Shown here: positions 10,421 to 20,941 of the stretch, piece by piece
Position numbering within the stretch: the first letter of the stretch is position 1
Layout: each line of letters begins with the position of its first letter
Assembly: GCA_018697195.1 (NCBI GenBank)
Contig: CM031857.1
Span: 66,607,988 to 66,671,987, forward strand
Direction of reading: 5' to 3'
Origin: Certhia americana
Lineage: Eukaryota > Chordata > Aves > Passeriformes > Certhiidae
DNA length: 64,000 nt
Notes under the pieces: model-generated
What the model saw: only the letters and a program-made list of their open reading frames with translations
Databases searched by the model: none
What the model was told of the DNA's origin: nothing
Made by a program: the position numbers and the translations under genes

Positions 10421-13400
10421 ATATAAAAGGAATCTGGATGGTTAGCCTGCACTAGGTAATGTTTAGATGTAACATCATCCTTCTTTTAGCAGGGTTCTTT
10501 CACTTGAGGCCTAATAGTTGGATTCAAGTTTATTTCTCAAGTTACATGGGTTGTAACCTTAGATTTGTTTCAAGCTGCGAGAGCAGCACTTTTATTAGAC
10601 CTGTTTTCTTCTATATACATCATGTCCTATTCAAATTTGCCATGCTGTACACAGCTGTTACAAAAAGAACTAGAAACACAGGGAAAGGGAAAGCCATCCT
10701 GTTTGTCATTTCCTTTTGCTGCCTACTCAGTGCATCCAGGGCCGTTTTGCTCTGCCTCAGGGTCCTATCAGTCTGATGGATCTGGAACACTGCAGTCAGG
10801 TGTAACTGTAATAGATGCAAAACGCTGCTGAGAAGGATAGATTTTGGTACAATAGCCAAAGCAAAAAACATGCACAGAACTCAAATATTAATGTGTAGGG
10901 TTTAAAAAAGAATAAGAAAATACAAGGTTTTACATGCACATGGAAGAGATGAGACCATTACAAATTAATGCAACACCAAAATTTTTGTCAATCCTAAAAA
11001 AACGGCAGGGATATTAGAGTGGACTATGCTAGGGACCATGTTGAATTCTACCACAAGGGAAATGAACTGGCAATTAGTTTTAGTAAATCAAAGTAGTTTT
11101 TCTCTTCTTTTACACTGAAAAATGTTGCTATTTGGATACAAAAGGCTTTGTATCTTTTAAAGACAGTTCTCTCTATGTGTTTATGACTTGCTGGGAATTA
11201 ATCTATGTCTAGCAAGTCTAATTTTTAAGAGGATCTCATGATACAAGTAGTGTAGCTATCTTTCATTTGCTTTGTTAGATGCAATAATTATTCTAAGACT
11301 CATGTAGTAGGTAAACAGGTAAAATATTCTTTGTTCGTAAGTAGGTAAGATTGTTGATGTCATGTCCTCAGAGGCATTTATGACTGATTTCTTTATAAAA
11401 AGTGACAAGAAATACATGAGGAACTCTCGTTTTACTATAAATTTTCAGCTGCCAGCTGCTTCCCCAGGATCCCTGTATTAATGGGAAAGAAGCAGCACCT
11501 AAACAAGTGCTGATAAATTGCACATGTGCAAGAGGAGCATTGCAGGATGTCATGTTTATGGTGCATGTGCGATGCCATTGATCTGCAGTGGCCACTAATC
11601 CTGACATGCCCAAGCTCCTGTGTCTATATAGACTGATTTAGTGCCATACATACAAGGCAAGACTCAATAAACATGCACAGAACCGTGTAGGTGAGATTTA
11701 TTTGTCCAGGACTGTTGTCTCCCAATCAGCACTGTGCCTACAGTTTCTTTAAGACAGCCAGTTTCTGTATGATGAACATTTCTGCCAAGTCAACATGTTG
11801 ATTGCACAAAACCTGGTGGTTTTATGTTTTCTGACTTTAATGTCAAATCCAGGACAGAAAATGAAATATAACCCCATATTTCTCACTCAATACAGATGTG
11901 TAGACTTGTCACTACTCTCTCTCATGAACCAAAGTATCATAACATAGGATCCCCTTCCTTTATGCAATATCCTGATTCTCTGACATTTTCATTATTTTTC
12001 CAACAAAACAAAATGGTTTCAATCCGTTACTGGTGTAATTCTGAATAACCTGCTCTTGACTATTGCCTCTGACTCTCTACATATGAGAAAAAGCTGTGTA
12101 GCAGTGTTTTAACTCCTCTCCTAGTAAATATTCTTCTTGCCCAATGTAAGAAGACTTGATATGACTAAATGGGACAAATGAACAGCTATAATGAAAAGAC
12201 ATATCCTCAACATCTGATGCACTTCAGACATAAACAAATCTGTGCCTGCGGGCTCTCTCTTTTCTAGCACTTCAGCAGACTTCTTTGGGGAAAAACCAGG
12301 ACTTCTGTTTACTCTGCCTTTTTAGCTTCTTGAAGTGATTCAGACACATTAACAGTTGCAATGCCTTTCCCAGATGATCTACAAAGAGCAAAATGCCAAT
12401 AAAAGTTGTACTTATACCAGCAACTTATCTCTCATTTACTTGTGGAGATTGTATTCAGAGCTGAATTCAACCAAATGAGGCCAGTTGATGCCATAGTGTT
12501 TTTCTGGTCCCAAATTGCCACTACAAAAGGAGGTGGCTCTTCTGTGGGTCCTGCATCCTACCTACTAATTTAGTGCAGAGTCTTTCTTAAAACTCCCAAA
12601 TGTATCCATGCATGAGCAACTCACTGAACTGACAGAGCAGGAGTCAGCCTCACATTGCAGACATGCATTTAAGGTGTCTCAGTGTAGGAGTTTACACATG
12701 AGTTAAAGCTTTCATTGGAGTAAGCAGATATCTGTAGTTTGTCTCAGCCAGTCCAATCTGGGGTAACACTGGTGGTCAAGATATACTCACAAGGCTGGCA
12801 GATATGACAGGGAGGACTTTCTGAAGACTTTTTGGCTTTCTGAAGCAGCAGCTGGAAGCCAGGTTTGATAGCTGGGATACAGGTGAATAAACAGAGAATC
12901 AAAAGCCCCTTTAAGCACCTTTAACCCTTTGCCAGGTTTTCAGATGCCACTTCAGAAAGACAATAACAACTGGTCAGTTTTTAGAAATGTATTCCACCTA
13001 CTAGCCTCACGCAGATATCTTGACAACCCTAGGATACCTGCAGGATACCCTGTGGAATCCCAAATAAGACCTGATGCCTACACTTGAGCAACTAAACACC
13101 TCTCCATCAACTCTGAGGTCATGACTTAGACACATACTTCATGCATCATAACCTTTATTTAGGAAGCTAAGGAGGTGAATCACATCCACAATGGAGAATT
13201 ACATGAAACTGCAGTCTGTGCAGTTTCACACACCTCCAGGAAGTGCTTTTTTGGGGTTGGATACTGCTGCTCATGGCTGTTAGGATCTATCCTTGGCTGA
13301 AGTTACTGAAGAGAAAGGGCTGGGAAACATCTACCAACTCTCTGAATGACACCTATGGATTATATTAATACTCTGTCCCTGATTTCTCTTTTTCTCCCAT

Positions 13401-14699
13401 ACATGCCACAAAGCAAACACCAGATGTTTCAGTCTGCAATGAAGCTCCAGCCCACAAAGCAGAGTGAAAAAATGTAGAAAATAACATTCTTAGATTTTAT
13501 TCTAAATGTATTTCAAAGTAAATAAAAATTTCGACTGCTCTTCAACCTTGAAATATAATGTAACTACCAGAGTATGCTGCTTGTGACTTTACCATATGGG
13601 TCTTTTCTTCAGGTCAGGTGGATGAACATTTTAATCCACTTCCAAATTTTCAAAAATGCTCCCATCTCCTTCTTTCATTCTCACAAAATATTTAGGATAT
13701 GCTCCTGTCACTCAGACATCATTCTGCACCAAAATGTTCTCACTGACAACCCCAGTATGAGTTGTCCAGTGCTCTCAGCAAAGTAAGTGTTACAGGGTCT
13801 TGTTTTTTTGGATACGACTCTTTGCACAATACTGTGCAGTGGGAAACTTAGGAGAGCTGTAAATTTGTCCTTGATTTCAAAATCTACTCTTCTATGCCTG
13901 AGAAGCACAAAGAAGAACAAACCAGGAAAATGGCTGGCTTGATGCTTCTATTTATTAATTCACAGCTAGATTAATACATCTCTACTCCACCCCATGACTT
14001 AGGCCAAAGTCACACTAAATTCCATTGGTGATTTGTCTTGACTGAGGATTAGAGTCAAATCCTCCAAGGTATTTACATCTCTTGGAAGTACCAGCACCCT
14101 CTGTTCTCACTGAATGCTATGTGAAAGGATGGCACCCAGCCACGTGAAGAGATACACAGAATATTGCAGGATTAAACTCTCAGAGCCCGTAAGTCTTCCC
14201 AACAGCTTCTAAAAGAGCAGCCACATTCAGTGTTAAAGTTTCTGCTACAGAGTTTTGCTTTCTGACATGTGTCCAAGACATGCTGCTCGTACAAGAGTGC
14301 TACTAAAGCCAACACGAAAGATTTTGTTCCCAGACATTATTTCAAATCAAGGCAAACTCAGACAGAGCTTTAACACTGGTGTAATAAAGGCTGCTTAACA
14401 TCCTTGATGTTTTGTCTTTGTGCTGCAGAGAGGGAAAAGTTTAATATTTTAAGAGAAAATTATAAAGAAAAGGTAGAGTCTTCCTATGTAAAGCAGTTGC
14501 CTCACAAAATGTTATACATTGGGAGCCTTGTAGTGATATAGAGAATGCTGAAGATTAGGATGTGAATCACAAGATATTTAGGTTCTGCTATCCATTTCAA
14601 AGGAGAAGACTCCAATATAAATCCTGTGGATTTCATCATCTGCTGTCAGCCAACATTTTTATTCATGAAATATTGTTAGCACAGTAACAGGTAGATGTG
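10421..14699. other. Gene-free stretch
   Basis: No gene is recognised. The first few hundred bases could be more decayed CR1. The region holds the TATA/AATAAA pair listed at 11,625. Several frames of 70-105 codons (for example 10459-10776, open on the plus strand and overlapped by minus-strand frames) resemble no known protein. Confidence 0.4.
11625..11671 (+). promoter_or_regulatory. TATA box and polyadenylation signal pair, LTR-like
   Basis: TATATAG at 11625-11631 is followed 41 bases later by AATAAA at 11666-11671. Such close spacing is unusual for a cellular gene but normal in retroviral LTRs with a short R region. Upstream, 11515-11575 contains two related motifs, GCACATGTGCAA and GGTGCATGTGCGATG. 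I searched for TG...CA ends with flanking duplications and found no convincing pair, so the assignment to an LTR is only a suggestion. Both motifs also occur by chance in AT-rich DNA. Confidence 0.25.
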
Positions 14700-14785
14700 T
14701 TGAGCCAGATCCACAATCAGTGTAAATCAATACATCTCTACTAAACCACTGAGAAATTACCCCCATTTGCAGCAGCTGGGAAAGT
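14700..14785. repeat. Possible ancient amniote interspersed repeat
   Basis: TGAGCCAGATCCACAATCAG followed by TGTAAATCAATACATCTC resembles a common old amniote repeat whose ends read as an inverted pair ('GAGCCAGAT...GTGTAAATC'). The right side, ending near CAGCAGCTGGG, may be its decayed partner arm. The copy is short and diverged and I cannot name the family with confidence. Confidence 0.3.
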
Positions 14786-15720
14786 AATGCCCTGTCTTTA
14801 GACATTAATATGGTTGGCAATGGAAAACTTTGTAAATACTACTGATAAATCTTACACTGCTCTTAATAAAGAGCTATTAGAGTTGTGATGACTCTCTAAC
14901 ACAGATTATATTTGAGAACATTATCAAAGCACACAGGCTTATATGCATTTTTGTGAGTTTGTGTTTTATTTTGCCTGGTGTGAAACAGTCAGATGAAAGG
15001 GCTATGGAACAGAGGCAAGCAAGCATGGAAGGAACCCGGAGGAGTAATTCTTAGCACTAGCAAATTTAGTACATCCTCTGCAGGTCACATCACAAAAAGC
15101 AGGTGCAGCCACACAGCTGCAGAATCCTCCTTCTATAGTCATGATGAAGTTATTTCTGCCTTGGAGGTCTTTGTGTGATTTAAGAGGTGCAGTGGTAACA
15201 TGTAGTTGCTATGCCAAGACAGGATTTCCACTGTTAGAGCAGAGAGAAACAGGATGTTCCAGCATGCATTAGGGGTGTTTGGTCTGCTAAGGTAGCTTCT
15301 TTGTAGATAACATTATCTGAGATAGCAAACGTAATATTATTTTAATAATTTTAAACAAGGGGAAAAAAATGTGCAAACAGACAGAGCTCCATCGCAGATG
15401 TGTATCTCTGTAACTGATACATTTGAAACACTACCACCAGTAACCAACAGCTGAAGTTTCTGCCCTTGCTTGTTCCATAGTGTTTGCCAAGCTCATCACT
15501 ATTTCAGACCTTGGTCATCTCCTTCTGAAAAATCTGCCCTCCAACCAAATAAAGCTAACACTAGCCAAAGTGAGTCAACAAAACCTACCTGCTAGGTTCA
15601 GTGCTGGTCAAACTGGCTGGCCGTGAAAAGAAATCTCTCAATTTATACTAGAATCATGTGCACCTCCAGTTACATTTTATGTGTAGGCAGTACACATTTG
15701 TTTATTTGTTGAAGTCACCA

Positions 15721-16300
15721 AATCACAGAATCATAGAAAGTTTGGGGTTGGAAGCATCCTTAAAGACCATCTAATTCCAACCCACCTTTCATGGGCAGGG
15801 ACACTTTTACTAGACCAGGTTGCTCAAATCCTCATTCAACCTGGCCTTGAACACTTCAGGGGATGGGGCATCCTCAGCTTCTTTGGGCAACTTGTGCCAG
15901 AATCTCATCAATCTTACAGTGAAGAACTCCTTGCTAATATCTACACTAAACCTACTGTCTGCCAGTTTATAGCCATTACTCGTCTTAACAATACATGCCC
16001 CTATAAAAGCCTCCCTCCAGCCCCCTTGTAGGCTGCTTTAGATGCTGGCAGGTTGCAGAATACAGTTGGTTTTCTGGGCTGCAAGCACATGTTACCAGCT
16101 CATGTTGAATTTCTTGTCAACCAAAGCCTCCAAGTTCTTCTCTCAAAGCTGCTCTCAATCCATTATCCACTCAGCTTCTATTTGTGATTGGGATTGTCCT
16201 GACTCAATCACAATCTTTCACTTGGCTTTGTTAAGCTTCATGAGGTTTTCATGGGATCACCTCTACACAGCAGCCAATCACTTATTTTTTCACCTCTCTC
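15721..16300 (-). mobile_element. CR1 LINE with large internal deletion, antisense
   Basis: The plus strand begins AATCACAGAATCATAGAAAG, the reverse complement of a CR1 3' end, and continues through TAGACCAGGTTGCTCAAATC, GGGATGGGGCATCC and ACAGTGAAGAACTCCTTGC to about 16,050. There the text jumps directly to CAGTTGGTTTTCTGGGCTGC, then CATGTTGAATTTCTTGTC and CTTCATGAGGTTTTCATGGG, blocks that in other CR1 copies lie roughly 250-300 bases further on. The copy therefore lacks a middle segment. A 107-codon frame at 16042-16365 spans the junction on the strand opposite to the element's sense and is not a gene. Confidence 0.9.
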
Positions 16301-17219
16301 AGTGTTTCACAAATCAGTTCTTTTCAGTTGAGGGGGTGGCACAGAATTTTAGACATAATTCTTAATAAGTCCTTTAAAACCAGGCCAAAACATGTACCCT
16401 TTCCTTCTTTCTTTATTATAAAACTGTTAACTAGCCCATAATTCAAGAAATATTTTATATTAATTTGATTGAAGTTTTCTTGCAGGATTAATTTAGAGTC
16501 TTAACAAATCAATAAAAATGAGATCACAGCTGACTCTTGTGCAGAGTAACAATGGAATTCAAAGCCTGAGCCAACTCATAAAATGCTGTCAATGCATACT
16601 CCAGGTTGAACACTTCAAATTTCTTTGCTATTAAAAATAGCTACATGTTACTTACATGAGCCTTGCAGTATTCCACAGAAGTTTCATGATTCTGAGTCTG
16701 ATAAAAAATAGATTTAGGATTTAAGCACAAAACCAAGGAGGTATATGAGGGCGTTGGGTTAGGGGAGAGAAAAGCATTCCCCATGTTTATGTCAGAGACA
16801 GTCTTGTGGCCAGGATACCCTTCCTAAATGAACAAGACAACTCACTGTTATGTTTCATGGGTTTAGAAATTAAAAAAATGGCAATTTGAAATTTCCCTCA
16901 GCTCTTACTAGTCCTCATACAATGAATATTTTTAGCCAACAAATAGTGTTCACACTTTGACTGTGGGAAAGACTTTCATGACAAAGCACATCATCTTGAA
17001 AATTAATGCAATACATATTCAGAGTGACCTAAAGGTTGACTCAATTCACAGTATTGCTTTAATCAGTCCCTCACATCTCACCTGCTTTCTATACACAGCT
17101 TTTGTTGTAATATTCAACAGAATGGTGACATTACAGCTGAATACTAACACAAATATAAACTTCACACTCTTAGGGAGTAGTGTGGGGAACCATGTGTGAG
17201 AACACCCTGAGAACACACC
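16301..17219. other. Gene-free AT-rich stretch
   Basis: No gene or named repeat is recognised. An 80-codon plus-strand frame at 16957-17199 overlaps a minus-strand frame and matches nothing familiar. Confidence 0.4.
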
Positions 17220-17297
17220 TGTCCTAGTTTTGGCTGGGATAGAGTTGAGCAAGTGTCTGCTTGGTGCTTATTTTCCAGCTGGGCTTAAACCACGATT
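17220..17297 (+). mobile_element. Avian ERV LTR reduced to its two ends (78 bp)
   Basis: The first about 27 bases (TGTCCTAGTTTTGGCTGGGA, then TAGAGTT) match the 5' end of a widespread avian endogenous retroviral LTR. The remaining about 51 bases (from GAGCAAGTGTCTGCTTGG to GGGCTTAAACCACGATT) match the 3' end of the same LTR. The several hundred bases that normally separate them, including promoter and polyadenylation signal, are absent. The join falls at GAGTT/GAGC, where a few bases of shared sequence could have guided a deletion. The terminal CA appears mutated to TT. No convincing target-site duplication is visible. The LTR match rests on my memory of the family. Confidence 0.7.
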
Positions 17298-20200
17298 GTC
17301 CTTCAGTTCTGATTTTCATCAGATATATGTGGATTGTGATGTTATAAATTTCTATTATTGAAGCGTTATAGAGGAGGACAGGAATTAAGTTTACAAAGAG
17401 GTCATGGGGGTATCATAACAGGGCCCAAGAAAACATTCACATTCCTGAAGGTCACATCAAGGGTTCAGAAAGCTGGGCCCTAAATGTCAAGCCTTTCAAA
17501 ACAGAAGAGCTGTTAAAATTATTTTCTATCTTCCCCTTGCTCTGTTGAGGGTCTTTGGAGACAAAAGTCAAAGATCAGACCATTTGCTTTGCCTTTGCTT
17601 GTTATTTGACCTAAAAGGACATTTGATTTCAAGCACTTCTTTAGTTGTCTGCAAAAGACAACCACAATGTATCTGCCCCTCCAATGAAGCGTGACAAAAA
17701 TCCTCTTCTGGTGTAATTAGCCTGCTATCAGTTTTCATGAATCACAGTGATATATCCTTTCTTATAATGATATCTTTCTCATAAGTAATCTTATCTGTAT
17801 CATTATGTCTAAATTAAGGTGCTCCATATCCATAAAATTGTCTAGTACAAACATGTGAAGATTTGTACAAACAACATTTAATTTAGAAGGATTTTAGAAG
17901 GATTCAGAGTAGCAACTATTTGTTCATTGTTCAGATGTGATCTAAGGAAAAATTATTATTTTTTTACAGAATTTGTCAAGGAAGGTCTATAAACACAGAT
18001 GATACTAGAGTTCTCCAACACAATTCTTCTAAAGACTAATTCAGCTGTTCAGTTCTAAAGCTTTTTTATAGGTGTCACTATCTTATTCAAAAAATGAATA
18101 AATTATTTCCTCTTTCCTTTTCTTACCCTCCTTCCATTTTAAAGCATACTTTTTGATCAAAACAGCTGTTAAGCTACTCTTTGATTTTCCTAGAACTGAA
18201 AGGTGAAAATCTATGAACTGGTGTCTTATATATACCACCTGGGAATCATACTTCCCTCATTGCTGTTTTCCCTCATCTTCCTTTTTGTCTTTTCCATTTC
18301 ACCTGACTTTGAAGGACTACAACCTATGGGGGTTTTATCTGAGATAATTCTCTTGGTTTCCTTTAGTCTGTGATGATTACATTCAGTGGAGGCTCAGGAC
18401 AGTTCATTTTATCCTAATGTGGAGCTCTTACACAGAGGAGAAAGATTGTTCTCTGGAAACACTTGCTTGTCTCTGTTGACTCTGAAAGAAGTTTGCATAA
18501 CTAGCTCAGGTGAAGAGTTTTACACTGTAGATGCCTGAAATGAAGGTTCATGATGGGGCAATGTACTGGGGTTGCAGTGCCTAATGTTTCCACAGAAGTT
18601 TATCACTGAGGTACCTGAACATACAACCCTTCTCTGCCCACGACTACATAGGTTTTAATTAGGTAATAATTCCACACTGAACTGTCTGTGCTTCTTTAAA
18701 AATATACCCAAAATAAACTTGATCTTTCATTGGTACCTTCAAAACCTCACTTTCCTGCTTCATTGGATTTCCTTAGTGACAGATAATTAGCTGAGTTCTA
18801 TTCTAGAATTTGCAAGCATTTCACGGTCTATGAGGCATAATTCAGCTTCTATACCCTACAAAAAAAAAGAAGTCTGATTCATTCAGTCATTCTATACTTA
18901 CTGCTGAATTCAAAGAAAGCTCTTCAGGCCAGTGTCATATGAACAACTGTAGTTTCTTTTAAAAAAAGAACAATATAAACATGCAATATTGCACCATTAA
19001 ATTATCTATTTACAAAAAGACTGTTATTCTGGAAGTAATTGAGGAAACCGAGAGAAGAACAGGCTGAATGGGAACTGTCCTCATTAAGACAGCTCCTGTG
19101 CAACCCTGTTATATTCTTACCTGTCACTGTTACTCAATATAATTCATCTATTAATATCAGATTCCCTTTATATTTTATTTTGGCTTTTCCTCATCATATT
19201 TGGAGTAGAATCACCCAGTTTTATTTGCAAATGTCAGTTTATTTTAGATCATATGGAAGCGACTGTAGTGCAAGGTCTATTAGCAGCAGAATTTCAAACT
19301 GACCCTATTCTGATATTCACAAGGTAGGTAGAATAGGGTAAGAGGACACAATCATGTATGCAGTGCTTTAATCATCTGTAATTAGTACAACTCTTGGGAT
19401 GCTTTAAGTCACTTGTGAGACTATTTCATCAGCAAAATCAAGGTGACAGGGCATCTCAGTCTTCAGCACAGACCACATTAATATCATTGGTTTTGAACTG
19501 GTACAGCTCAATCACACATCAGCACAGAGCAGAGGAATAAGAACTTTTCAGTGATCTTCATGATATTACAAAGATCCTGATAAACAGTGTTAATCTGTTG
19601 GTGTTATCGCTGTACATCTGACTATATTTGTGAATGTCTCAGGAAAAAAGCCACAAATATTTATTTTCCTAACAAGATCATACAACAATGAGTTTTTTAA
19701 CTATGCATATGATTTTAAATATATATTTAAAATAATTTTACGATGGAGTGGTCTTTCTAGGAGAAATGTTCACAAACTAAAACTGAGAACTGACTTGATA
19801 GTTCAGAACATTAGGGAATGAGCAAAGACATGCTGTATGCCCATTAACTTCAAGTCTCCATCTCACTGCCACCAGCTAATAAAAATCTTGCAATATCTTG
19901 TACTTCTGAATCTTAGAAGCCACAGGTGTTGGGAGAAGTCATGTAGGAAGGGAGCAAAATTCTGCTCCTTCCACAACACCCAATCTAATTCTTCAGAGAT
20001 CTTAACAAGCATCTTTTGATTCTAGGGCATTTGATTTGGACAGACATTTGGTCTAATTGAGTACAATAAAATGAAGATGTCAAGAAATAAAAGAACCAAA
20101 TAGGCTTCAAGGTAAGGACAGTCAACTGACATCCTGACAAATGATCCACCAGGTAGATGAGCCAAAATGCCTCCATTAGCCCTGATATCAGCCAGCTGGA

Positions 20201-20539
20201 GTCTTTGTTGTGCTCACATATCATACAATGACAAGCACTGGCTTTGGGCTATATAATGTCATCCTCTCACAGCTGGAATGTTTTGTAAATCCAACATAAG
20301 AATTTTTCTCAAAATTTTGGAATGGATTATTTCCCCCTCCCCTCTCCCCTCCCATACTTGACAAAAAAAGATACATTATTTTCACTGACAATTAGAGAGC
20401 AAATTAATAATTACTATTCAAGTAGCAACTGAGTGTAATAGCAAGATGCTAAGTATTTTAGTGAATAGCATTGAAACAAATAGATGAATAACAGCTCTCA
20501 GTTTTTCTTTTGTAAAATACCGTATTTTTATACAACACC

Positions 20540-20544
<5 letters not shown>
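17298..20544. other. Gene-free AT-rich stretch
   Basis: No gene or dispersed repeat is recognised. An exact 11-bp tandem duplication (TTTAGAAGGAT twice) lies at 17882-17903, and a C/T-rich run near 20334-20355. Confidence 0.45.

Positions 20545-20571
<27 letters not shown>
20545..20571. repeat. 27-base T homopolymer
   Basis: This is the longest single-base run in the window: 27 uninterrupted T residues preceded by TAGC and followed by AAGAAAAC. Read on the minus strand it is a poly-A tract, but nothing recognisable lies immediately beyond it to mark a retrotransposon tail. Frames crossing it are artefacts. The exact length is likely to vary between individuals and sequencing runs. Confidence 0.95.
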
Positions 20572-20575
<4 letters not shown>

Positions 20576-20840
20576 AAACTTTCTGGAGGAGAGACACTGA
20601 CACCAACAGGCAGGATCTTCCTGTCTTTCATGACTAAATAAACCAAAGGGGTGATTAGAACTTCCCTGTTTAACATTGACTTGCCATGCTGGGAAGAACC
20701 ATGTGTCCTAGAAGCAGCACATGATAGTCAGCACTTTCAAGCCAGTGCCTAGGATGTTAGTTGTTGCCCTCTGAAAATGCAGTGAGCTCCTAATGCTCAG
20801 TTAGGAAACTGCTGTGAAGAAAGTGGATTCTTTTCCCCAG

Positions 20841-20936
20841 GCAAAACATGGAGATGTCACTTCGTCACAAAAGTTTGTTTTGCTGTTTTGTATGCCTCCT
20901 TCTGACCCTGTCTTTTGCCAGCTTCTCCAGCCATCG
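20841..20936 (+). CDS. Candidate first coding exon with signal peptide or signal anchor (speculative)
   Basis: A pyrimidine-rich acceptor, CTTTTCCCCAG, ends at 20840. Eight bases on, ATG at 20848 has a good initiation context (A at -3, G at +4). The frame encodes a short basic start (MEMSLRHK), about 16 hydrophobic residues rich in Leu, Cys and Phe, then a small/Ser-rich end (SFASFSSHR). This is the layout of a signal peptide or type II membrane anchor. The frame stays open to CG|GTAAGG, a good donor, at 20936/20937; without splicing it ends in TAA at 20938-20940, giving 30 residues. All splice and start signals agree, but the exon is short, I do not recognise the protein, and no following exon was found. 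A different plus-strand frame stays open for 108 codons (20814-21140) over the same place. Chance is a real possibility. Confidence 0.25.
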
Positions 20937-20941
20937 GTAAG

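Noticed and set aside
16042..16365. 107-codon plus-strand frame
   Set aside because: It is the antisense of a CR1 LINE and spans its deletion junction.
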